Of a stretch of DNA of 11,349 bases, positions 1 through 6,347 are shown piece by piece. The notes under the pieces are model-generated. The model saw nothing but the letters and a program-made list of their open reading frames with translations, was not told the DNA's origin and ran no database searches. Origin of the DNA: Bacteroidales bacterium. GTDB taxonomy: Bacteria; Bacteroidota; Bacteroidia; Bacteroidales; JAADGE01. The translations under genes were made by a program, and so were the position numbers. The stretch is taken from assembly GCA_029932445.1 (NCBI GenBank), contig JAOZQB010000033.1:2710-14058 (forward strand), read 5' to 3'. Position 1 is the first letter of the stretch. Each line of letters starts with the position of its first letter.

Positions 1-2
1 AT

Positions 3-56
3 TTGGATAATATCACAAATGAAGAAGCATTTCAATTAAGTTTTGAGTTTGAATAG
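3..56 (+). CDS. C-terminal tail of an upstream gene (partial)
   Basis: Frame 3 is open from the left edge to a TAG at 54-56 and encodes 17 residues ending in FQLSFEFE; the other two forward frames stop early (TAA at 8-10 and 37-39). The alternating hydrophobic/charged ending would suit a final beta strand, but this is too short to assign a family. No terminator hairpin is visible between this stop and the next gene. It could also be chance open sequence. Confidence 0.4.
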   Translation: MDNITNEEAFQLSFEFE

Positions 57-121
57 TGTCTGTGCGTAAAGTCACAAAATAAGTCTTTTGCTTTTGCAAC
101 TTATTTATTTTATTTTTGTCT

Positions 122-129
122 TATCTTTG
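122..129 (+). promoter_or_regulatory. Bacteroidota-type -7 box for the repeat protein gene
   Basis: TATCTTTG matches TAnnTTTG exactly and is followed by CAAC. It ends 24 nt before the ATG at 154, implying a leader of roughly 15-20 nt. A TTTG at 93-96 lies 25 nt upstream, somewhat too far for a standard -33 element, so only the -7 box is well supported. The octamer TTTGCAAC occurs at both 93-100 and 126-133. Confidence 0.6.
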
Positions 130-153
130 CAACAACACATTTATTCCTAAACT

Positions 154-3100
154 ATGAAACTTAAATTTTTATCTTTAACGGGAATTTTTATTTTTTTTCT
201 GAATAGTCTTTCTTTTTCCCAAACAAATGCCGGTCCCGACCAAGAAATCTGTACTGACGCAACCGTTTTGGCTGCTGACCCGCCGACTTCCGGATATACG
301 GGACAATGGACCGTCATCAGCGGAGCTTGTACAATTATCAACGAAACTTTATATAATACAACAATTACGAATGTCCTTGAAGGTTTTAACGAATTAAAAT
401 GGACCATTACAAACGGCACAAATACGTACGACGATGCCGTTGTCATCACAAATAACTATCCTACACAAGCATATACGGCAACAGATGAAGAAATTTGCCA
501 AAACGACTATATACTTAATGCAAATGTTTACGGTTCCGGAGAAAGCGGTTTGTGGTCTTTAATTTCAGGAAGCGGAACAATTATAAATCAGACGACTAAC
601 GCAACAAATGTAACCGGCTTAGCATTAGGAATAAATAAATTTGAGTGGAAAATATCAAAAGGCATTTGTCATTCGGAAGATACTTTAATCTTAACGAATA
701 ATTTTATTACGGCAAATGCAGGAACAAATCAAACAACATGCGAAGATTTCACAAATTTAACAGCAAATAATCCAACACCGGGAACCGGAACTTGGTCGGT
801 TGTCGCATCTTCCGGAAATCCGGTTTTCGGAAATATTCACGATTTCAACACTACAGTTACCGGACTGGGAATTGATGCCAATTCATTACAATGGACTGTT
901 CAAAGAGGTAATTGTAGTGATTATGCAAATGTCATTATCACAAGTCATAAACCGACTGCGGCAAATGCCGGAACAGACCAAACAGTCTGCAATAATTCCG
1001 CAACTTTAGCTGCTAATAATCCGACAAACGGAACCGGAACTTGGACAATTATTTCCGGAAACGGTAATTTTAATGATGCAAATGCTTACAATACACAAGT
1101 TATGTCGGTAAATACCGGCTTGAACGAATATAAATGGACAATTGATTACAACGGTTGCACTTCAGCCGATACAGTTGCTGTTACTTATGATTATTTTGTT
1201 GCCGATGCCGGACCGGACGGAGAAACCTGTATCGACAATTATACTTTGAATGCTAATAATCCGACACCCGGAACAGGCGAATGGCGAGTTACCGGAGGCA
1301 GCGGAACATTTGCCGATGCTTCGCAACCGAATACAAATGTTTCCGGTTTGGTAACCGGCGATAATACTTATGAATGGAAAATTACACACGGTGCCTGTGT
1401 ACATACCGACTATGTTGTTGTAACAAAAAATACACCGTCAACGGCTAATGCCGGACCCGATAAAGAAACATGTAATAACCAAGTTATACTTGCAGCAGTT
1501 AATCCTTCTGTGGGAACAGGACATTGGACAGTAACTTACGGAAGCGGAACTTTTTCAAATACCTTACAGAATAATGCATCGGTTACAAACATCGGTCTTA
1601 ACAACAATATTTATCGTTGGACGGTTGAATTTGCAACATGTTCTGATTATGATGAAGTTACAGTTACAAATAATTACATTTCTCCTGATGCCGGAAGTGA
1701 TCAAATTGTTTGCGGAACAACAACATCATTAAACGGAAATCAACTTCAAAACGGAGAAACCGGAACTTGGTCGGTTATTGCCGGCTCCGGAACAGTTACA
1801 AATCCGAATTTATACAATTCCGATGTTACGGGAATGAATTCAGGATTAAATAAATTTCGTTGGACAATCGAAAAAGGTTCTTGCTCCGATTATGATGATA
1901 TTTCCGTTACGAATAATTTGTATGAAGCAAGTGCAAGTGTAAGCGGACCTTCTGATATTTGTGACGATTTTGCTTCAATAATCGGTAATACACCGCCTTC
2001 CGGAGGATACGGCTATTGGACGGTTATTTCGGGCAACGGAACTTTTGATAATTCACTGGATTTATCTACTGTTGTCAGAAATTTGGTTACGGGAACAAAT
2101 ATTATTCGGTGGACTTTAAACAAAGACGCTTGTGAAGGTTTTGATGATATTCAAATTAACAGAAACAGTGTTTTTGCTGATGCGGGAAGTGATCAAAATG
2201 TATGTGTTGATTTTTCAACTTTAAACGGCAATCAACCAACAGGAAATTTAACCGGAATATGGTCACGAACCGGCGGTTCCGGAAACATTACAGATGAGAC
2301 CTTATACAATACGGAAGTTACTAATTTAACTCCCGGAATAAATATTTTTAAATGGACAATCATCGGAAACGGTTGTTCAGATGAAGATTTAGTTCAAGTT
2401 ACTAACAGCAGTTTTATAACTTCCGCCGGTTCCAATCAGCAAATCTGTCAATCAAATATTGCTTTAACGGCATCTGACCCTTCACCCGGCTACGGTCATT
2501 GGGAAGTCATTTCAGGAAACGGAATTTTCACAAACCCGTCTTCATATAATACCACCGTAAGCAGCATACCGGATATCAGCACTAACAAATATAAATGGAC
2601 TGCTTATAAAAACGGTTGTTCTGATGCAGATACGGTTGTAATATCAAACAATTTGGTTACGGCTGATGCAGGCAGCGATTTTTCGGTTTGCAGCCCTTGG
2701 GCAACTTTGTCGGGAAATAATCCTTCACCCGGAACAGGTGTTTGGACAATTCAAGTCGGTGGCGGTGTAACGGAGGATGAGAATTCTCCGACTTCGGAAA
2801 TAACAAATTTAAGTTTACACGATAACATTATTCGTTGGACAATTACAAATAATACTTGTGTAAATTATGACCAAGTGACGATTACGAATAATACCGTAAC
2901 GGCAACAGCCGGCGGTGACCAAGCCCTTTGTTACAATCATACTTTTTTATCCGGACAAGAACCTGATGCCGGCGGAATCGGATTATGGGAAGTGATACTG
3001 GGAAACGGAACATTTCAAGATGCGAGTTTATATAATACCGAAGTAACAAATTTAGCTTCGGGATTTAATACATTCCGTTGGACAGTTTTTAATAACGGTT

Positions 3101-4605
3101 GCAACAGCGGAGGTGATGAAGTTACAATTAATAACAAAAGTTTTACGGCAGATGCAGGTGCTGACCAAATTCTTCCGCAATTTACAACTTCTGCAAATAT
3201 GGATGCAACACTTCCGTCGGGAGGTTCGGGAACTTGGCAAATTCTTTCCGGAGGCGGTGATATCGCAAATGCAAATGATCCTGGCACAGCTGTTACAAAT
3301 CTTATTTCCGGAATAAACCAATTTCAATGGACCGTAAATTACAACGGATGTTCCGGTTATGATGTTGTTGATATAACTGCAATAGATTTTCAACCGAATG
3401 CCGGTATTGATAGGACAATATGTTCTGATTCACTGTTGTTAAATGCACAAGATATGGGCGGAACACCACAATATTGGTCAGTCATTGAAGGAACAGGAAC
3501 TTTTGATGATATATACAACCATTCAACATGGGTAAGAAATATCAGTGAAGGCATCAATCGTTACAGATGGACAGTAACACTAAACGGTGCAACGGCTTAT
3601 GATGAAATCGAAATTACAAGAATTAATGCTTATGCCGGTGAAGATCAAAATATATGTGTTAATCATACAACCTTAAACGGAAATATTCCTCTCGGAAGCA
3701 TTGGTTCAGAATGGGCACTCGTTACGGGAAGTGCAACAATATTGAATCCGACTGCTTATAATTCGGATGTAATAAATATCGACGGAGGAAATAATCTTTT
3801 TTTATGGACGGTTCACGCGCCTAATTGCTCCGTAAGTGATTATCTAAGTGTAAATTATGAAAGTATTTCGGCAAATGCGGGTTCCAATCAAATTTTATGC
3901 GGAAATGCGACTTCCTTAAACGGAAATAATCCGAGTACAAATTCAACCGGTCTTTGGTCTGTTGTTTCCGGAAACGGAATTTTTGAAAACCCTTCGATTT
4001 ACAATACAAATATTACCGAAATAGAAACAGGCAATAATATTTTCAGATGGACAATCTCTACAGCTCACTGTTATGTTTCTGATGACGTCAATATTCTTAA
4101 CGACTCAGTTACGGCAAATGCAGGAGTTGACGAAATTGTCACACAGCCGTATACATACTTAAATGCTGTACTTCCTGCAAACAGTAACGGAATTTGGAAC
4201 ATTATTTCAGGTTCCGGAACATTTACGGATGAAACATTGCCGGATACTTATGTTAATAACTTAACCGAAGGGGAAAATATTTTTAATTGGACTGTATATA
4301 ATAATAATTGTTCTGATGCAGATAATGTTACAATCACTTATAATTATGTCGAAAGTGTTAACTCTATTAAAAATAATTATAACATATTTCCGAATCCGAC
4401 TGACGGCATTATCAATTTAGAAACAGTTGAATCGGGAAATTATTTAATTCAAGTTTCAGATTTAACCGGAAAAATTCTGTCAGAAAATAAAATTATTAAC
4501 TCAAAACAATCAAAATTAGATTTAACAAATTTTCCTGATGCTGTTTATTTAATTAAGATATTTAGTGAAAATAAAATCTCGGTAATTAAAGTTATCAAAA
4601 AGTAA
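154..4605 (+). CDS. Secreted 17-repeat Ig/PKD-like surface protein with T9SS type A sorting domain
   Basis: A 1483-residue exported protein, probably an extracellular stalk or adhesin; no catalytic domain is visible. Residues 1-22 form a signal peptide (basic MKLK, a Phe/Leu/Ile core, then SFS before Gln23). Residues 24-1402 are 17 tandem repeats of 79-83 residues with the pattern AxAGxDQxxC, NNPxxGTGxW, SGxGTF, NTxVTxL, GxNxxxWT, GCSxxD and VxVTNN. They resemble the PKD/Ig-like repeats common in Bacteroidota secreted proteins. Residues 1403-1483 are a sorting domain, so the product should cross the outer membrane by the type IX system and be surface-attached or released. The ATG fits both the signal peptide and a -7 box 24 nt upstream. 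Of 31 cysteines, 30 sit at two fixed repeat positions; repeats 1, 13, 14 and 17 lack one. Repeats are diverged at DNA level, so recent expansion is unlikely. Ligand unknown. Confidence 0.93.
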   Translation: MKLKFLSLTGIFIFFLNSLSFSQTNAGPDQEICTDATVLAADPPTSGYTGQWTVISGACTIINETLYNTTITNVLEGFNELKWTITNGTNTYDDAVVITNNYPTQAYTATDEEICQNDYILNANVYGSGESGLWSLISGSGTIINQTTNATNVTGLALGINKFEWKISKGICHSEDTLILTNNFITANAGTNQTTCEDFTNLTANNPTPGTGTWSVVASSGNPVFGNIHDFNTTVTGLGIDANSLQWTVQRGNCSDYANVIITSHKPTAANAGTDQTVCNNSATLAANNPTNGTGTWTIISGNGNFNDANAYNTQVMSVNTGLNEYKWTIDYNGCTSADTVAVTYDYFVADAGPDGETCIDNYTLNANNPTPGTGEWRVTGGSGTFADASQPNTNVSGLVTGDNTYEWKITHGACVHTDYVVVTKNTPSTANAGPDKETCNNQVILAAVNPSVGTGHWTVTYGSGTFSNTLQNNASVTNIGLNNNIYRWTVEFATCSDYDEVTVTNNYISPDAGSDQIVCGTTTSLNGNQLQNGETGTWSVIAGSGTVTNPNLYNSDVTGMNSGLNKFRWTIEKGSCSDYDDISVTNNLYEASASVSGPSDICDDFASIIGNTPPSGGYGYWTVISGNGTFDNSLDLSTVVRNLVTGTNIIRWTLNKDACEGFDDIQINRNSVFADAGSDQNVCVDFSTLNGNQPTGNLTGIWSRTGGSGNITDETLYNTEVTNLTPGINIFKWTIIGNGCSDEDLVQVTNSSFITSAGSNQQICQSNIALTASDPSPGYGHWEVISGNGIFTNPSSYNTTVSSIPDISTNKYKWTAYKNGCSDADTVVISNNLVTADAGSDFSVCSPWATLSGNNPSPGTGVWTIQVGGGVTEDENSPTSEITNLSLHDNIIRWTITNNTCVNYDQVTITNNTVTATAGGDQALCYNHTFLSGQEPDAGGIGLWEVILGNGTFQDASLYNTEVTNLASGFNTFRWTVFNNGCNSGGDEVTINNKSFTADAGADQILPQFTTSANMDATLPSGGSGTWQILSGGGDIANANDPGTAVTNLISGINQFQWTVNYNGCSGYDVVDITAIDFQPNAGIDRTICSDSLLLNAQDMGGTPQYWSVIEGTGTFDDIYNHSTWVRNISEGINRYRWTVTLNGATAYDEIEITRINAYAGEDQNICVNHTTLNGNIPLGSIGSEWALVTGSATILNPTAYNSDVINIDGGNNLFLWTVHAPNCSVSDYLSVNYESISANAGSNQILCGNATSLNGNNPSTNSTGLWSVVSGNGIFENPSIYNTNITEIETGNNIFRWTISTAHCYVSDDVNILNDSVTANAGVDEIVTQPYTYLNAVLPANSNGIWNIISGSGTFTDETLPDTYVNNLTEGENIFNWTVYNNNCSDADNVTITYNYVESVNSIKNNYNIFPNPTDGIINLETVESGNYLIQVSDLTGKILSENKIINSKQSKLDLTNFPDAVYLIKIFSENKISVIKVIKK
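223..4359 (+). repeat. Array of 17 protein-level Ig/PKD-like repeats (about 240 nt each)
   Basis: Repeat start residues (R1 to R17) are 24, 106, 187, 270, 350, 431, 511, 593, 675, 756, 837, 917, 999, 1081, 1160, 1240 and 1321; R17 ends at 1402. C1 is about residue 10 of the repeat and C2 about residue 66-68, just before the last predicted strand. R2-R12, R15 and R16 have both. R1 and R14 have C1 only; R13 and R17 have C2 only. R1 has one extra Cys (Cys59) in its SGxG loop. The Trp near position 28-30 and the Trp of the WT motif near position 60 are nearly invariant, as expected for the core of a beta sandwich. The fold assignment is inferred from pattern, not from a search. Confidence 0.9.
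4360..4602 (+). other. T9SS type A C-terminal sorting domain (coding segment)
   Basis: The last 81 residues begin NSIKNNYNIFPNPTDG and continue through a strand-rich stretch (YLIQVSDLTGKIL, VYLIKIFS) to end in ISVIKVIKK. The FPNPT-G motif, the L-x-G-K turn and the Lys-rich final strand are the hallmarks of the Por secretion-tail family. In this family the domain directs export by the type IX system and is usually removed by a sortase-like peptidase on the cell surface. Confidence 0.92.
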
Positions 4606-4707
4606 ACAATAGATGTAATATTTCTATTTTACTTGTCATTTTATGCTTTTAAATAAAATTTTAACTTTTATTAAGATATTAAATTAGTATTTCATTAATT
4701 AATAACA

Positions 4708-4715
4708 TATATTTG
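4708..4715 (+). promoter_or_regulatory. Possible -7 box in the leader before the HAD gene
   Basis: TATATTTG is an exact TAnnTTTG match in the otherwise AT-rich gap 4606-4814. No convincing -33 TTG lies at the expected distance. If used, transcription would begin near 4722 and run into the hairpin at 4771-4796 before the ATG at 4815, giving either a short RNA of about 75 nt or an attenuated leader. In such AT-rich DNA a chance match is possible. Confidence 0.4.
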
Positions 4716-4770
4716 TAGTATTAAAATTAAAGTTTTCATAGTTTTAAGGTTTAGGTTAATAAAGAAGGTT

Positions 4771-4798
4771 AAAAGCACTCGTATACGGGTGCTTTTTT
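4771..4798 (+). terminator. Intrinsic terminator hairpin just upstream of the HAD gene
   Basis: AAAAGCAC at 4771-4778 pairs with GTGCTTTT at 4789-4796, with a T-G wobble and a further CGTA/TACG pairing inside, so the element is almost a complete 26-nt inverted repeat. A six-T run (4793-4798) follows the GC-containing stem. It lies about 165 nt after the repeat-protein stop and only 16 nt before the next ATG. It could end the long upstream transcript, or act as an attenuator for the downstream gene. Confidence 0.85.
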
Positions 4799-4814
4799 CT
4801 TAAAAACATTAATT

Positions 4815-5237
4815 ATGATAATAGCAGTTGATTTTGACGGAACAATAGTAGATCACAAATATCCGGCAATAGGAAAAACAAAATTATTTGCTTTTGAAAC
4901 ATTAAAACAACTTCAAAAACAAGGACATCAACTTATCTTATGGACATACAGAGCCGATAAGGAATTAGAAGATGCCGTAAGTTTCTGCAAAAAAAACGGA
5001 CTTGAATTCTATGCCGTAAATAAAAATTATCCGGAAGAACAATTTGACGAAAATTCAATCAGTCGAAAAATTTATGCCGATATTTATATTGATGACAGAA
5101 ACATCGGAGGTTTTCCCGGATGGAGTAAAATTTGGGAATTATTAAATGATAAAAATGCTGAATTTGTTTCGGCAAAAGAAAAAGAAATTACAAAATTTAA
5201 CTTCGGCAATAAATTCAAATCCTTATTTAAAAAATAA
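4815..5237 (+). CDS. Small HAD-superfamily hydrolase (BT0820-like)
   Basis: This 140-residue cytoplasmic protein has the HAD phosphatase signature. Motif I is VDFDGTIV with nucleophile Asp6, partner Asp8 and Thr10; motif II is probably Thr44 in LILWTYR; the metal-binding acidic pair is Asp93-Asp94 in DIYIDDRN. There is no cap domain insert, so the active site should be open, as in small phosphatases acting on phosphorylated macromolecules or sugars. The length and the segments YPAIG, GHQLILWTYR and FYAVNKNYPEE recall a small conserved Bacteroidota family that includes Bacteroides BT_0820; its substrate is not known to me. The tail from about residue 116 is Lys/Phe-rich. No Shine-Dalgarno is present. 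A strong hairpin ends 16 nt before the ATG and no -7 box fits between them, so expression may need read-through. It converges on the thioredoxin-fold gene with 1 nt between stop codons. Confidence 0.88.
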   Translation: MIIAVDFDGTIVDHKYPAIGKTKLFAFETLKQLQKQGHQLILWTYRADKELEDAVSFCKKNGLEFYAVNKNYPEEQFDENSISRKIYADIYIDDRNIGGFPGWSKIWELLNDKNAEFVSAKEKEITKFNFGNKFKSLFKK

Positions 5238-5254
5238 GTTAATGTTTTATTTTT
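5222..5254. terminator. Weak A/T-only inverted repeats at the convergent gene ends
   Basis: CTTATTT (5222-5228) and AAATAAG (5232-5238) form a perfect 7-bp inverted repeat over the end of the HAD gene. Alternatively AAAAATAA (5230-5237) can pair with TTATTTTT (5247-5254). T-rich sequence follows on both strands, so it could serve both convergent transcripts. With almost no G-C pairs these stems are weak and may be chance in AT-rich DNA. Confidence 0.3.
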
Positions 5255-6291
5255 CCTTTAAATGTTTTAATGAATTCATCAAATGATTGCGATTTGTATT
5301 TTTTTTCGGAAAAATATACCAGGACATCTTCAAGTTGATACGGTAAAATAAATCCGTGCATTTCGTTTAATTTAACTTTCTCGGAACTGATAAACACAAA
5401 AGCCGGGAATTTAAAACTTTGTTTCAATAATGCATAACTTAATTGATGCGGTCTGCCCGCTCCTGTTCCTTTAAAAACATCTCCGAATAAAGATTCCGAT
5501 TCTTGTGATGCGGCATTGAATTTTACAAAATTATATTTTTCATTGATTAAATCCGAAATCACTTTATTCTTAAATACTATTCCGTTTTCAACTTTGCATG
5601 ATTGACACCAATCCGTATAAATATAGATCAACAACGGTTTTTTATTTTTTAAACATGCTTCGGAAGCATCTTTTACACTTTTTGTTAAAACAATTCCGCT
5701 TGTATCGGGATAATTTACGGAATCAATTTTTGCAATATCTTCCTTATAAACATTCTGATAATTAAACTCATACAAAGTTTTCCACTCATCATATTTTGCA
5801 TTAATGTATATGTCTTCCGAAAAATAAACAAGTAAAGGTTCAATATCTTTTATCTCCGTATAACCGGGAATTTGATACAAGTTCCTTTTTCGATCGGTAT
5901 ATACAATAGTAGGAAAAGAAAATCTTCCGTTTAACAAATATTTTGCAAAATCATGTTTCGGTTTTCCGCCTACACCGGGATTTGTATATTTTTTTCCTTG
6001 ATAAGTAACTGTATCAAATGTTTCGGCATTAAATCTTACGGGATAAAAATTAGTGTTAATATATCCTGCAATTCCTTTATTTGCAAAAGTCGTTTTCATC
6101 ATATATTTACACCAACCGCACCAATCCGTATAAACATCAATTAACATCGGTTTCGGATTCTTATCAAACAAACTGTCCGCTTGCTCAATTGTCAGCCATT
6201 TTATCGGGCTTGGTTCAACAATTGTTTGCGCTTTGATACTAAAAAAAAGGAACAAGCCGAAAAACAGTGCTATATAATTTCGTTTATTCAT
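5239..6291 (-). CDS. Secreted protein with two thioredoxin-fold domains
   Basis: A 350-residue exported protein. The ATG at 6291 is chosen because it starts a clean signal peptide (MNKR, a Phe/Leu/Ile core, then IKA before Gln22); an upstream in-frame ATG at 6333 would add 14 residues before it. Domain 1 (about 45-176) has YTDWCGWCK with Cys58/Cys61 and a predicted cis-Pro127 in FSFPTIV. Domain 2 (about 217-344) has YTDWCQSCK with Cys229/Cys232 and Pro296 in FKFPAFVF. Both end in a similar LVYFSE segment followed by a Tyr/Phe-Asp-Glu helix, so the protein looks like an internal duplication. Intact CxxC and cis-Pro suggest active thiol-disulfide exchange in the periplasm; the target and the direction (oxidase or reductase) cannot be told. 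It is divergent from the M23 gene across a 56-nt gap and convergent with the HAD gene. Confidence 0.88.
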   Translation of the reverse strand: MNKRNYIALFFGLFLFFSIKAQTIVEPSPIKWLTIEQADSLFDKNPKPMLIDVYTDWCGWCKYMMKTTFANKGIAGYINTNFYPVRFNAETFDTVTYQGKKYTNPGVGGKPKHDFAKYLLNGRFSFPTIVYTDRKRNLYQIPGYTEIKDIEPLLVYFSEDIYINAKYDEWKTLYEFNYQNVYKEDIAKIDSVNYPDTSGIVLTKSVKDASEACLKNKKPLLIYIYTDWCQSCKVENGIVFKNKVISDLINEKYNFVKFNAASQESESLFGDVFKGTGAGRPHQLSYALLKQSFKFPAFVFISSEKVKLNEMHGFILPYQLEDVLVYFSEKKYKSQSFDEFIKTFKGKIKH

Positions 6292-6300
6292 AAATTCAAA

Positions 6301-6308
6301 TAATTTTG
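6301..6308 (+). promoter_or_regulatory. -7 box for the M23 peptidase gene
   Basis: TAATTTTG matches TAnnTTTG and is followed by CAAG. Transcription would start near 6315, giving a leader of about 33 nt to the ATG at 6348. The box overlaps the ATG at 6306 that would open a longer reading frame, which argues for the 6348 start. No clear -33 element is visible upstream. Confidence 0.55.
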
Positions 6309-6330
6309 CAAGTTTTAAGAAACAAAGCGA

Positions 6331-6338
6331 CAAGATTA
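6331..6338 (-). promoter_or_regulatory. Possible -7 box for the thioredoxin-fold gene
   Basis: Read on the minus strand, the sequence is TAATCTTG, one mismatch from TAnnTTTG. It would give a leader of about 33 nt to the ATG at 6291 and overlap the divergent transcript's leader. No -33 element is seen, so the assignment is weak. Confidence 0.3.
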
Positions 6339-6347
6339 ATAAAAATT

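Noticed and set aside
147..449. Minus-strand 100-codon ORF over the start of the repeat protein
   Set aside because: It lies antisense to the signal peptide and first repeat of a clearly coding gene and has no recognisable motif.
3015..3393. Two overlapping minus-strand ORFs and a plus-frame ORF within repeats 12-14
   Set aside because: All are shadows of the repeat gene; the periodic sequence favours open alternative frames.
223..4359. 240-nt periodicity considered as a CRISPR or DNA satellite array
   Set aside because: The repeat is at protein level only; units are diverged in DNA and lie within one continuous reading frame.
4771..4796. Palindrome considered as an operator or recombination site
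   Set aside because: The A-rich start, GC-containing core and directly following T-run are explained by an intrinsic terminator; no second copy is seen in the window.
6292..6333. Upstream start at 6333 for the thioredoxin-fold gene
   Set aside because: The added residues precede a complete signal peptide that starts at the ATG at 6291.
6306..6347. Upstream start giving a 577-residue M23 protein
   Set aside because: It would put 14 residues ahead of a normal signal peptide and overlaps the -7 box at 6301-6308.
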